Shown here piece after piece: positions 48,146 to 58,369 of a stretch of 64,000 nucleotides of DNA. The notes beneath the pieces are model-generated. The model was not told where the DNA came from. It made no database searches and saw only the letters and a program-made list of their open reading frames with translations. Origin of the DNA: Sorex araneus (Eukaryota; Chordata; Mammalia; Eulipotyphla; Soricidae); NCBI RefSeq assembly GCF_027595985.1, contig NC_073305.1, positions 116,096,114 through 116,160,113 of the forward strand, given 5' to 3'. Positions within the stretch are counted from its first letter, which is position 1. Each line of letters opens with the position of its first letter. The position numbers and the translations under genes are program-made.

Positions 48146-48319
48146 GGGGGCTGGAGCAATAGCACAGCGGGTAGGGCGTTTGCCTTGCACGCGGCTGACC
48201 AGGGTTCGATTCCCAGCATCACATATGGTCCACTGAGCACCGCCAGGAGTGATTCCTGAGTGCAGAGCCAGGAGTAACTGCTGTGCATCGCCAGGTGTGA
48301 CCTAAAAAGCAAAAAAAAA
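48146..48319 (+). mobile_element. Shrew SINE, full length, with target-site duplication
   Basis: ggggctggagcaatagcaca to gtgtgacctaaaaagc. aaaaaaatcaaaacc flanks it (48131-48145, 48320-48334). Confidence 0.93.
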
Positions 48320-48489
48320 AAAAAAATCAAAACCAGAAAAATCCCACTTTAGGTTTTTCTTGGAGTACTTGTGCCATACAAATTAAAAAACACCAATGCT
48401 CCTTACACTTCTTCAAACCACTGCTAGGGAAAGGTTCACCAACTCTTTGGTTTCCATTACAGGTTTTCTTTTTTTGGAGAATAGATGTT

Positions 48490-48645
48490 TGGGGGCCACA
48501 CCCAGCTGTGCTGAAGGCATGCTCCTGGTTCTGTGCTCAGGAGTCACTCCTGGTGGGGCTCAGGGGACTATACGGGTTGCCAGGATAGAAATAGGGTTGG
48601 CTGTTTAAGGTCAGCAAGTGCCTTAACTACGTTCCTATCTCTTTG
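48490..48645 (-). mobile_element. Shrew SINE, diverged
   Basis: tgggggccacacccagctgt to tcctatctctttgactcc. Confidence 0.75.
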
Positions 48646-48779
48646 ACTCCTTAAAATGATTTTTAGCTTTAATATTTTGGATTTACAAGAGAAAGTCTGT
48701 GTTCTGAGTATGTATGTCAGTTTTATTACAAAAATGCTTTGTATCCTTTGTTCAGAAGCTTTTCAAAAGGCTTCACTTC

Positions 48780-48886
48780 TGGGCGAAGCAATAGTACGGC
48801 AGGCAGGGTGTTTGCCTTGCCTGCAGCTCTGAGAATCCCTGGGTGTGTGACCCAAAAAAGCAAAAAACAGAAAACCAAAAAAAAAA
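48780..48886 (+). mobile_element. Miniature SINE with central deletion and perfect target-site duplication
   Basis: Head tgggcgaagcaatagtacgg to ttgccttgcctgcag is joined to ctctgagaatccctgggtgt and gtgacccaaaaaagc. caaaaggcttcacttc flanks it at 48764-48779 and 48887-48902. Confidence 0.9.
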
Positions 48887-48904
48887 CAAAAGGCTTCACT
48901 TCAT

Positions 48905-49227
48905 CAGTTGACTTTGCAGGAGACTGACTAATATATATGTGAAAGTTTAAAAATTGGCTTATGCAAACATTTTGAATAAGTTTACAGTGTGGAAGAGTAC
49001 TAGAACTTTGTCTGTGGGCTTGTAGGCTGTGGGAAGACCTGGCAATAGATCACTGGCATCTGCCACTTCAAGTGTGGGCCTTGGCAGTCTATCATTCTGC
49101 AAATTGTTTCCTCTGTCTTTCAGGTGCCAATATTGTTCTGGGATTAACTATTTAAATTTGTGGACAGACAGCAGACTTCAGTCTGCTAGACTACCAATGC
49201 CAAAGCCTCCACTGCTTTTACTTTTTT
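48905..49227. other. Intergenic, no recognised feature
   Basis: Unique-looking DNA between a miniature SINE and an L1 fragment. Confidence 0.45.
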
Positions 49228-49376
49228 TTTTAAATTGAATCACAGTGAGATACACAGTTACAAAATCATTCATGATTAGGTTTCAGTCTTATATCCCAAC
49301 ATTTGTTCCTTCACCAGTGTACATTTCCCAATGTACATTTCCCACCACAATGTCTCCAGTTTCCTTCCTGCTTTCA
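49228..49376 (-). mobile_element. L1 3' UTR fragment, antisense
   Basis: A T-run then aaattgaatcacagtgagat, followed by a partly doubled tgtacatttcccaatgtacatt phrase. A short internal duplication relative to the copy at 50258. Confidence 0.72.
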
Positions 49377-49414
49377 CTTTTACTACACTAACTTAGAATT
49401 TTGGTCTCAGGATA

Positions 49415-49535
49415 GAGTATAGACTTGCTTTGCACTGCAGTGGTCATGTCCCTTTGTAGTCTCTGGTATGGCCCCAAGCACTACCAGGGTCTTGAGCAAG
49501 AACAGCCTCTGAGCACTGCTGGGTGTGCCCCCGAA
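49415..49535 (+). mobile_element. Shrew SINE remnant
   Basis: ctctggtatggccccaagca to gctgggtgtgcccccg. The head is poorly preserved. Confidence 0.55.
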
Positions 49536-49539
49536 TTCA

Positions 49540-49968
49540 AGTACTGGAAGCCTACTTCTATCTCAAATGTCGTCTTCAAACCCTTCACTCCCTGTCCCTG
49601 GAGAACTCAGTGTAGGGAGCGTCTTCCCTAATGGTGGATTTTATTTCTTTTCATGTGGATGTCAAGGTATTGGCTTCATCCAGGAATTGCTTCTCTCTCC
49701 TTTTCATAAATGACGTTAGCATCCTAGCTCCCCTTCTTTCTCCTTTTCCCAACCCAGATCTGTATTTTCTGTGATTTTCATTTTGGAGTCTTCTAAATCA
49801 GTGTTTCTCAACTTGTTTTTGCGACCCTCTTCTGACTTTCATTCCCATGACCACAAATACCCCACCCTGATGCTATTTTCACCTCTGTCCTCTTTTGGGA
49901 TATTCTGGGGATCCACAGGGATCCACAGTGTGTGGCTGCTAGTTGAGAAACATTGCTCTAAATTAGTG
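49540..49968. other. Intergenic, no recognised feature
   Basis: Unique-looking, with a short tandem atccacaggg/atccacagtg near 49910-49930. Confidence 0.45.
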
Positions 49969-50216
49969 CATCACTCCAGGCAGTGCTCAGGGGACCATAT
50001 GGGCATGTGCCTATCTGCTGTACTATGGCTCTGGGCCCTGGATTTAGAATATTTTCATCATCCCCAAAGAAAAGCCCAATACATTAGCAGTTACCGTCAT
50101 GCCCTTCACAACCACTGTTTCTACCTACTCAAGGAATTTACTAGAAATGGACTTGTAGATAATGTTTTAACTAGCCCCTTTCACTAGTATTTTTGAGGTT
50201 TGATCACCATTTAGCA
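49969..50216. repeat. 248-bp local duplication, copy 1 (LTR-free)
   Basis: Starts catcactccaggcagtgctc and ends caccatttagca. It matches 51477-51618 joined to 52821-52927 almost base for base, including the SINE-to-L1 junction, but lacks the LTR. Confidence 0.88.
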
Positions 50217-50257
50217 TATTAGAAGATGCCTCCATGGCTTAGAGGAGTAAACCAGAA

Positions 50258-51055
50258 TTTTTTTTTTAATTTTATTGAATCACTGTGAGATAGTTACAAG
50301 CTTTCATGTTTGGGTTACAATCTCACAATGATCAAACACCCATCCTTCAACCAGTGCACATTCCCCACCACCAATATCCTGGATATACCCCCGCTTTCCC
50401 ACTCTCCCCCTGCCTCCATAGCAGACAATATTCCCCATACTCTCTATTTTTGGGCATTATAGCTTGCAACACAGACACTGAGAGGTCATCATGTTTGGTC
50501 CATTATCTACTTTCGGCATACATCTCCCATCCCAACTGGTTCCTCCAGCCATCATTTTCTTAGTGATCCCTTCTCTATTCCATCTGCCTTCTCCCCTCTG
50601 CTCATGAAGCAGTCTTCCAGCCACGGGGCAATCCCCCTGGCCCTTGTTTCTACCGTCCTTGGGTGTCAGCCTTATGTGATGCTACCCTACACTCCACAAA
50701 TGAGTACAGTCCCTCTATGTCTGTCCCTCTCTTTCTGACTCATTTCACTTAGCATGATACTCTCCATGTTTATCCATTTATTAGCAAATTTCACGACTTC
50801 ATCTCTCCTAACAGCTGCATAGTATTCCATTGTGTAGATATACCAAAGTTTCTTTAACCAGTCCTCTGTTCTCGGGTACTTGGGTTGTTTCCATATTTTG
50901 GCTATTGTGAACAGTGCTGCAATGAATATATAGGTACAGATGTCATTTCTACTGTAATCTTTTGCATCCTTGGGATATATTCCCAGAAATGGTATTGTGG
51001 GGTCATATGGAAGCTCAATTTCTGGTTTTTGAAGGACTGTCCATATTGTTTTCCA
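50258..51055 (-). mobile_element. L1 3' end, 5'-truncated, antisense
   Basis: Begins with a T-run then tttattgaatcactgtgag. Further in are the classic antisense L1 phrases tattccattgtgtagatata and gctattgtgaacagtgctgc. Target-site duplication gtaaaccagaa is at 50247-50257 and 51056-51066. Same 3' UTR type as 4914, 47716 and 49228. Confidence 0.88.
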
Positions 51056-51066
51056 GTAAACCAGAA

Positions 51067-51178
51067 TTTTTGTTTGGGGCTCACACCCAATGGGGCTCTG
51101 GGTATGCAGTGCTGGGGATCGAACTGGGGTGGGCTACAAGCAAGCATCTTAACCCCTGAACTAGCTTTCTGGCCCCAG
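51067..51178 (-). mobile_element. Shrew SINE with internal deletion
   Basis: ggggctcacacccaatgggg to agctttctggcccc. Confidence 0.7.
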
Positions 51179-51415
51179 AAGGATTTCTCAAAAAAAATTT
51201 CAGGTATCTATGTATCAACATACTTCTACCAATGGTAAGGGTTTAAAAAACAGCTTTGTTGATGTACACATTTTATAGCACTTTTAGAAATCAGGACATT
51301 GAAAAAAATAACTTTATTGATATGATTTACATACCATAAGTATAAAACACGTTATTGTGGATTTTAGTATATTCACAGTCATTCAACCAACACTCATCTG
51401 AATTTAGAGTATTTT

Positions 51416-51545
51416 TTTTCTTTTTATTTTTAGGGCCACACTTGGCGGCACTCAAGGTTTATTCCTGGCTCTGCGCCATCACTCCAGGCAGTGCTTAGGG
51501 GACCATATGGGCATGTGCCTACCTGCTGTACTATTGCTCTGGGCC
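51416..51545 (-). mobile_element. Shrew SINE, deleted, in old L1
   Basis: agggccacacttggcggcac to attgctctgggcc. aatttagagtatttt / gatttagaatatttt on its two sides (51401, 51549) look like its target-site duplication. Confidence 0.78.
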
Positions 51546-52927
51546 CTGGATTTAGAATATTTTCATCATCCCAAAAGGAAAGCCCTTATCCATTAGCAGT
51601 TACCCTCATGCCCTTCACTGTTATCTCCGAGCGGCCAGAGAAGGCCCTGACAACTCTCCCACTCCCCGCCCAGGTTGGGGTGGTCTCAGGCCACTTGCCT
51701 AGCCGGGGTGGCCTGTGCCATGGGGCAGAAGGAGGAGGAAACAAGGGCCAAGCCAGTTGATTGATCAGTTGCCATTTATTTCATTCTCCCCAGCACCTCT
51801 GAGTTCCCCATTCTAGTCTCACACTGGCCCTCATTCTCGTCTCCTCCTGTCTCTCCCGCTCATCTCCCCGTGCTCCATCTCTCAGCCTGGGCTCTCTCTC
51901 CCCAAGTGCCTGCTCCTGTATTCTTCTACATTCTTCTCCCTCTGTCCCCCTCACTAGTCTCTCCATCTAGTTGCCCTGCTCTCTCTCATCTCCTCCTACT
52001 CTCTCGCCTTTCCACCCCCAGCACTGGGGGTAGAGGCTACACCCAGTCAGGTAGCAAAATCAACTTAAGAAAGCCCATCTGCTCATCAGGCTCAAGGGCA
52101 GAAACTCCATCTAAGGGTATTCCAAAGCCCCTCCTGACTGCCCATCAGGCTCAAGGGCAGAAACACCACCCAGGGGTAGTCTTCTCCTAGCATCTTAATT
52201 AACATCTTAATAAGTTATTTTTGTAAGGGCACAGTAAGAGATGCATTGAGGCTTGTACGGCAGCTCTCCTGGGAACATCTCACCAGACTCAGACTACGGT
52301 TCTCAGGCCAGTTTTAATCATTCCTAACCCTAGCAGGGTCCAAATCTAGTTATTAGTTTTTGGATCATGACAGCATTTGTCCATGACCAAGCTCTTAATT
52401 TATAGTTAAGCAGTAGGCACTTTGGCCAGGCCCATCTCGATGCCAGAGTAGCATATCTCACCGCTTGCCCTGGGTCCATCCAGTGCCTCGTCGGGACCCT
52501 ACTTTTGGAGGGTTAGGAAGTAAGGGTGACTGAGGCTTAAGTTGAGAGAACAGATGCCCAGAAGGTAAATATAATTTGGAGTCAATTACCTCTTATGTTA
52601 CAAAAGTATAGAATTAACTGTCTTCTTGTGCCCATACAAAAAAGACATTGCATAGTTAATTCAGAATTAACTATGCAAAGGACTTAAGAAGAGAAAAACA
52701 ATATTTACAAGTTAACAGAGCACAAAGAAGTTACAAATAACACAGAGGAATGGGAGCACTGTGATGGGAGTAACCCAAATAAACCTAAGCTATCTGTGGC
52801 AATGTTATTCTATACTTCACAACCACTGTTTCTGCCTGCTAAAGGAATTTACTAGAAATGGACTTGTAGGTGATATTTTAACTCGCCTCTTTCAGTAATA
52901 GTTTCGAGGTTTGATCACCATTTAGCA
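51477..52927. repeat. 248-bp local duplication, copy 2 (split by LTR)
   Basis: The two halves, 51477-51618 and 52821-52927, are separated by the LTR-like element. Sequence on both outer sides continues the same SINE and L1, so this is the original locus and 49969-50216 the copy. Confidence 0.85.
51619..52814. mobile_element. LTR-like interspersed repeat, copy B, solo, with 6-bp duplication
   Basis: 1196 bp starting tgttat and ending ctata (ctaca in copy A). It interrupts an old L1 and is flanked by cttcac at 51613-51618 and 52815-52820. The uninterrupted target survives at 49969-50216. A 6-bp duplication and TG...CA-type ends suggest a solo LTR of a class II (betaretrovirus-like) endogenous element. 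No coding internal region is present. Confidence 0.78.
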
Positions 52928-53626
52928 ACTATCAGTACTTCATCCTTTTTTATTGCTAGTATTTTACTGCTAATATTGTTATGGATAGGCAACATTTTTA
53001 CTTCACTTATCAGTTGCTGGGAATTTTTATAGTTTTGGCTTTTTGGCTATTATGACTAATGCTGCTTATGAACATTTATAGACACATTTTTTGTAGACAT
53101 GCTTAGTTCTTTTGGTTATAAACCCAAGGGCAGAACTGCTGAATCATATATGTTAGCTGTGTTTAAACTTTTGAGCACATGACAGTCTGTTATCCAAAGC
53201 GGCTGCCCCATTTTATATTCTCACCAGCAACATCTGAAGGTTCCATTTCTCCACATTTTAATCAACATTTGTTACTCTCTCCCTTTTTAAAATTATAGCC
53301 ATTCCAGTGGATGTGTAGTTGGATATTACTGTAGTTCTAATTTGCATTTTCCTGATAGTTAATGTTGTAGACCATCATTTCATGTGCGAATTAACCATCT
53401 GCTGCGCTGGTTTTTGCTTCTTACAAAAACTGCTGACCACATCCAGAAAGACTTTCAAAATACAGGGTATATTTTTCAGTGCGAATGCAAATGTCCTGCT
53501 GCACATTTCTTTGCTCTCTCTGGTCTGACATGCCTCATCTTCTGATATTTTGCCAAGTGCTATATGCATACAAACAGTCTGACTTGACTTTGGGCTGACC
53601 CCACATGGAGAATAGTGCTGCTATAG

Positions 53627-53707
53627 CTAGGATTTTGCTAAAGCAAGTGTTTTTTCTAACTCCTTGAGCTGCATATTGCCTTGAGTTATCATCATCCGGA
53701 TGGTATC
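53627..53707 (-). CDS. LYRM2: LYRM2 exon 3 and stop
   Basis: 26 codons starting DTIRMMITQGNMQLKELEKT, then TAG at 53629-53627. The acceptor is cttatag. Because it is short and begins with no Met, this exon only becomes visible when it is joined to exon 2. Confidence 0.95.
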   Translation of the reverse strand, partial: DTIRMMITQGNMQLKELEKTLALAKS

Positions 53708-54791
53708 CTATAAGACAAAGTGAAATGTAATTACTATTTTTTATTTGCTTAAACAAAGTATAGCTCTACCATTTTAAAGTCAAGAAAAAAAAGTGAGAAT
53801 TAGAACTGCACATTGGAAAAATAAACAATGGTTTGTTTCTTTGGGGCCATACCCAGAGGTGCTCCAGAATTACTCCTGGCGGGCTAGGGGGAGCCATATG
53901 GGATACCTGTGATCGAACCCAGGTCTGCCACGTGTAAGTCAAACACCCTACCCACTATACCATCCCTCTGATCCTCCCCTGCCACCCCCCCACAACGCAC
54001 CAATCAATATAAATGGGTTAGGCCTGTCTGCACCCTGATGGTTCTCACCTCCTCAGTGGCATTTTTGTTTCTTTTGAATTCTTCCCTTGCCCAGTCCTTC
54101 AAGTATTTGCGGTCAGAATCATTTGGAACTTGCCGAATTGCTTGCAAAATCCGTCTGTAGAGGAGGAGAACTTGTTGCCTTCTCATAAACTGTGCGGGAA
54201 AGGAGAAACGGTCCTTACACATGGACAACCAGCGGATCTAAAGGCCACTTTAGCAACCGAAAAGTAACTAGGGCTCAGCTCTGTGGACTTCCGTTTCGAA
54301 ATGAGCAAAGGAAAAAAAAATCACGTTTTAACTCATCTAAGAAAACGACAATGCGTTTCTTTTGGGCTGCTTCACTCAGTGCTCTGTCATCCCTAATTTC
54401 CTAGCGGTCATCTGCCCAACCTAATTTATTGATTAAAATCAGGAGTTGGCTGACTTAATTAACCACTCAAGTAACGCAGTTGTTGGAGTGACCTTCACTG
54501 CCTGGCACACAGCAGCACAACTGCAGCCTTCACCGCGGTCCAGACTCCAAGAAGGTGGGTGCCCCACCCACACCGCGCGCCCCGCCCCCTCAGGAAGTCC
54601 CGCCCCCGCGCCCGGACCAATCACGGAAGGAGCGCGCGCGGGAGGCCTGTAGACCTCGTTCTATAGACTGGCTGGGGGTCGGAGTGGAGGACTGGGAAGA
54701 GCCAGTAGGAAAGCTGCCCGAGAAGACCTCAGAGGAGAGCCGGTACCTGTTTGAGCGTTAGCGTCGCGGGGGGCAAACGGGACGCAGCCAT
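53627..54791 (-). CDS. LYRM2: LYRM2, LYR motif-containing protein 2, complete
   Basis: Three exons on the minus strand (54747-54791, 54049-54189, 53627-53707) join in phase 0 to give 88 residues, the length I know for human LYRM2. The LYR tripeptide is at residues 25-27 (inside VLLLYRRIL). A basic N-terminus (MAASRLPPATLTLKQ) precedes it and could serve as a mitochondrial targeting region. The conserved KDWAREEFKRNK block follows, and the C-terminus is a Leu/Lys helix ending ALAKS. LYR proteins act in the mitochondrial matrix, usually bound to acyl carrier protein, in Fe-S or respiratory-complex assembly. For LYRM2 a link to complex I has been reported, as I recall. All splice sites are GT-AG and no disruption is seen. 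The start codon was chosen because it is the only ATG in frame upstream of the first donor. Confidence 0.97.
53842..53975 (-). mobile_element. Shrew SINE
   Basis: tggggccatacccagaggtg to catccctctgatcc. Lies in the LYRM2 intron 2, near exon 2. Confidence 0.78.
54049..54189 (-). CDS. LYRM2: LYRM2 exon 2, LYR motif
   Basis: 141-bp phase-0 exon, 47 residues, starting FMRRQQVLLLYRRILQAIRQ. It contains the LYR tripeptide. The acceptor is gcacag and the donor gtgaga. Confidence 0.96.
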
Positions 54792-54860
54792 GTCTTCCAA
54801 GCGCCACCGGCTTCTGGGGCCGCAGTGCGCAGGAACGGAAATGCACAGCAGCCGGGAGGC
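54539..54860 (-). promoter_or_regulatory. LYRM2: CpG-island promoter region of LYRM2
   Basis: This is the most CpG-dense block of the intergenic half, with several GC boxes (cccgcccc) and a CCAAT in ggaccaatcacgg near 54613-54619. It covers the LYRM2 start codon. The GC boxes and CCAAT lie on the intron-1 side of the ATG, so they may belong to a divergent transcript as well as to LYRM2. No TATA box is evident. Confidence 0.65.
54747..54791 (-). CDS. LYRM2: LYRM2 exon 1 coding part
   Basis: The start codon at 54791-54789 gives 15 residues, MAASRLPPATLTLKQ, then a gtaccg donor. It lies inside CpG-rich sequence, as expected for a first exon. Confidence 0.95.
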
Positions 54861-54949
54861 GGGCCTAAGCCCGGGAGACTGCTGGAGGTTGGACTCTGTC
54901 TTGGGTCCTAGTCCTGCGTGAGCGGTGCACCAGGCTTGCTTCATCTTAT

Positions 54950-55110
54950 TACTCTTTGGCATATTGAATACGCCACGGGTAGCTTGCCAGGCTCTGCCGT
55001 GCGGCGGGATACTCTTGGTAGCTTGCCGAGCTCTCCGAGAGGGACAGAGGAATCGAACCCTGGTCGGCCGCGAGCAAGGCAAACACCCTATCCACTATGC
55101 TGTTGCTCTG
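54950..55110 (-). mobile_element. Long-body SINE, antisense, RTE tail missing
   Basis: The minus strand shows the head, gtttgccttgct, cgattcctctgtccctctcg and the body up to catatgcc-like sequence. It stops before the RTE-like tail, so it is 3'-truncated. It lies about 160 bp upstream of the LYRM2 start. Confidence 0.85.
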
Positions 55111-55167
55111 TATGGTTAAAAATAGGAAACTCCAAAACCCCATTTTCTGTGATTCTGGCAATAATAT

Positions 55168-55305
55168 GGCTAGTTGGGCACCAGCCTTACATGGGACAGA
55201 CCCAGGTTTGATCCCCAGCACCCTATGGGCCCGCCCAGCGTGATCCCTAAGCACAGAGCCAGGAGTAAACCCTGAGCACCAGTGGGTGTGGCCCAAAGAA
55301 AAAAA
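55168..55305 (+). mobile_element. Shrew SINE, diverged
   Basis: ccagccttacatgggacaga to gggtgtggcccaaag. Confidence 0.76.
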
Positions 55306-55309
55306 AATA

Positions 55310-56150
55310 AACCCAAAGAATAAAAATAAAATCCAGTGTCTACCGCCTGCATTTGTTTTCCCTGGCATTTTTAGGGTAAACTTTCCCCCAACTTGGTGAC
55401 TTTCATTACTGTTGCCCCCCCACCCGCCGCGAGAACCTAGGTTTGGAATGGGAAGCACAGGTTTGAATTCCTCTGAGCCACTTACGTGAGGGTTTTCTGT
55501 TGATAAATACAGTACAGTACTCTAAGTGTATTTTCTCTTTGCTTAATCTCTTCTCTAGCTTTACTCTAGAATACATAATCCGTATCACTTAAAAAATTAT
55601 GTATTAGTTGACTTTCTGCTGAGGCTTCCAGACAGCAGCACATTCTGCAGTGAGGTCTGGGGTGTGTCAAGTTACACTTGACTAGAGGTTGGTAACCCAA
55701 CCCCTTGTTCAAGGGTCTGCTGCATCACACGGCTTTAAGTAGCTCCTGGATTTTGGTATAAGAACTTGGTGCCATTAATAAAGAAATGACCATCCCTTCC
55801 TCTGGAACCTGAATCTCCTTGAATTGTTTAATGCTCCCAGCACACACACGGGGCCTTGGGTCATTTCTACAAATGGCTCAGTTCTGTTTACTGAGCATTT
55901 CGTGTGTTAGGATCCTTGGTGGACTCTCTTCCGTGCTGTTTCTCAACTGTAAGGCACCACCACCATCCTGCCCCTAGCCCCAGTTGTCTTTCACCTGAGG
56001 CCCTACATGGCACCAGAGCTCTCCAATGGTATTTTCCTTGCTGTCCCGAGTCACACTAATACCCTAGCCACCTTTTTTGTTTTCTCCACAATAACCCTTC
56101 ATTACTTATGTTTTTTTTCTAAGTGCTAGTCAAGTTATTGGTTGTTTTTT
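55310..56150. other. Intergenic between LYRM2 and MDN1, no recognised feature
   Basis: Unique-looking intergenic DNA. No gene or known repeat identified. Confidence 0.45.
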
Positions 56151-56157
56151 CTTGGAA

Positions 56158-56318
56158 GAGGGGCTGTACACCCGGCAGTGTTCAGGGCTTACTCCTGACT
56201 GCACTTAGGCATCACTTTTAGTAGGCTTGGGGGAACATAAAGGGTGCCTGGGAACAAAGCTGGGTCAGCCATGTGCAAGGCAAGAGCCCTTACTAGCTAT
56301 ACTATAGCTAGGGCCCTT
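56158..56318 (-). mobile_element. Shrew SINE, diverged
   Basis: ggggctgtacacccggcagt to actatagctagggccc. Confidence 0.76.
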
Positions 56319-56532
56319 CTGTGCTAATCAACCATCACTTGCCAGTTCTAGTTATTTGAATTGCTTGTTTTTTACTCTTTGATCCATTAGTGGAGATAGA
56401 GACTTCACTGATTTTTTACTCATTTTCTTTAGTCACAGATCCTTATATGGTCATATATGCTTTTGTGTGTTTCCATTCCATTCTCACCCGTCCTTGGCTT
56501 TGTATTTTTTTCCATTGAAAACCTTTCTCCAG

Positions 56533-56690
56533 GGCTGGAGCAACTATATCGGATAGAGTGTTTGCCTTGCTCTTGGCGAACCTGTTCAATCCCTGTTACC
56601 ACAGGATTGGTGCTCCTGAGCCCACCAGGAGATACCCGAGTGAAGAGCCAGGAGTGAGACCTGAGCACTGCCATATGTGACCCAAAACAA
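56533..56690 (+). mobile_element. Shrew SINE
   Basis: agggctggagcaactatatc to catatgtgacccaaaac. Confidence 0.82.
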
Positions 56691-56724
56691 CTGAAAATGA
56701 GTAAGTTTCCCCTCCACCCACCTA

Positions 56725-56830
56725 CTTAGGGCTGAAATGCATACTTCACATGTGGGAGACTCAAGTTTGATCCCTGGCACAAAGTAGCTCCCTAAGTGCC
56801 AACAGGCATGGTTCAAACAGGAAAAAAAAA
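56725..56830 (+). mobile_element. Shrew SINE remnant
   Basis: aagtttgatccctggcacaa and an A-run tail. Head mostly lost. Confidence 0.5.
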
Positions 56831-56990
56831 ATTATCTTCACCTAGAATTTACTTGGGTTTATAGTGTGCAGTGGGTGTGAGTAGGTTTCTTTTACTCCAG
56901 TGACTAAATCCTAATGTCAACATAATGTATTAAAAGGCCCATTCCCCCTTCCTGGGCTTTGTGATGCCTTTTTTGTGAATTCTTCTTTGG

Positions 56991-57148
56991 GTAGGGGGCA
57001 CTGGGTCCCACTCCTGGCAGTGCTCAGGGGCGACTCTCTCCTCTATGCAGTGCTTGTGCGACCATATGCAATGCTGGTGCCCCAAATGGAGTTGTTCCAA
57101 CTGTATGCAAAGTCAGTGCCTCACTCTGTTCTCTTTCTTCAGCCCCAC
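56991..57148 (-). mobile_element. Shrew SINE, strongly diverged
   Basis: ccactcctggcagtgctcag and accatatgcaatgctgg, ending ttcttcagcccc. Confidence 0.62.
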
Positions 57149-57239
57149 CTGTTCTTTCAGGGTCTAGTTATTTGTTCAGGATTTTAGCATCCAGAACTGT
57201 TTTCATGTTGGCTTTGTGGTTCTTTTTTTTTTTCTTTCA

Positions 57240-57340
57240 ATTTAGGCTACAGTGGGTGGTGTCAGGGATAGAACCTGGGCCTCGCACTGCAAGACAGTCT
57301 CTGGTGCTGTGAACCTTCTTCCAATCCCTCTGCAATTTTC
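57240..57340 (-). mobile_element. Shrew SINE remnant
   Basis: gtgtcagggatagaacctgg and cactgcaagacag. Only the head half is present. Confidence 0.5.
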
Positions 57341-57955
57341 AATTCTCATTATTCATCTGACAAGACTACTCTCATAGTTATTTACAAGAATCACATACTA
57401 GTAAGGTTTTGTGAGCTTTATAAATGTTTTGAATCATGTCCTCTGAAGCACTTTGGGATCATGAGTGCTGAATCTATAAACAAGAACAAGTAATTTTCCC
57501 ATCCAGCAACATCTGTGACATACCAATGTCATGCTAGACATTGGCAATACTGTCACGAGCCATTTATGTCCCCTGTGCTCGGACTTACACTTTGGGCAGG
57601 AAGACATGTATGCAGTCAACATTCAGGTGCATTATTCCCAAAATTCCTGAAGGGCTTACATGAGATTTATCAATGTAGTGGGATGCTGGGACAGAAGCCA
57701 GGCTACACTAAGAAAGATCCATAGTGACCTCTGAAGAATTGTGTACACATCTCCTGTGTTGGGAGTAGGGCAAGAGGAGCAAAGTGGCTCGTCTGAGGTA
57801 GCACTGAAGGGAATGCAGGCTATCAACAAGGCCGGCTACCCCGCTATCAGGGCAGAACAGAGGAAGGAGGTCAGTGTCCCACAGAGAGATGGAACAAGAT
57901 CAAGGCTGAGATGGTGATGCTTTTCCCTACTAGGTCCACCCCTGCAGGAAGATGG
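57341..57955. other. Intergenic, no recognised feature
   Basis: Unique-looking intergenic DNA. No gene or known repeat identified. Confidence 0.45.
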
Positions 57956-57959
57956 AACA

Positions 57960-58052
57960 TTTGGGGTGGGGGCAGCTGGGCCATACCTTGGGACTGAACC
58001 CAGGGCTCTTGTGTGCAAAGCAAGCAGACCTTTGAACTGTCTCCTTAGCCCA
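57960..58052 (-). mobile_element. Shrew SINE remnant
   Basis: gggactgaacccagggctct to tctccttagccc. Confidence 0.52.
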
Positions 58053-58369
58053 CTTTTTGCTTTCAAAAATGGCTTTGGCCATGAATTCACATTCAGTAGG
58101 AGAAATGTATCATTTTCTGGAGCACATTCTTTATGAGCTGCTGTGTTTCCATCCCTGTCGTTTTCCCTGTCTCGAGGCCAGCATGCCTCAGCCCACCTCC
58201 TTGGGTGGGAACATGGCTAAGCAGGAAGTTACCGGGATACGTGGGATCACATTAGCAGAGCACAGATACCGACAGCCAACCTGTACCAGCAGACACACCA
58301 TTTCCCTAGGTACCATTCACACGCCTCTCTTCTGCTCCATTAAGAATGCTCATAAATTACACCAGTGAT

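Larger units (their letters stand above)
51285..53400 (-). mobile_element. Old L1 3' portion, antisense, interrupted by SINE and LTR
   Basis: Pieces 51285-51418, 51546-51618 and 52821-53400 read in order as an older L1 3' end. Examples are the tagtatattcacagtcattc phrase, then atggataggc, ggctattatgactaatgctg and tccaaagcggctgcccc. A SINE (51416-51545) and the LTR-like element split it. Confidence 0.82.

Noticed and set aside
58057-58368. A 103-codon open reading frame downstream of MDN1
   Set aside because: No splice partners, no recognised domain and no codon bias. Probably chance in non-coding DNA.
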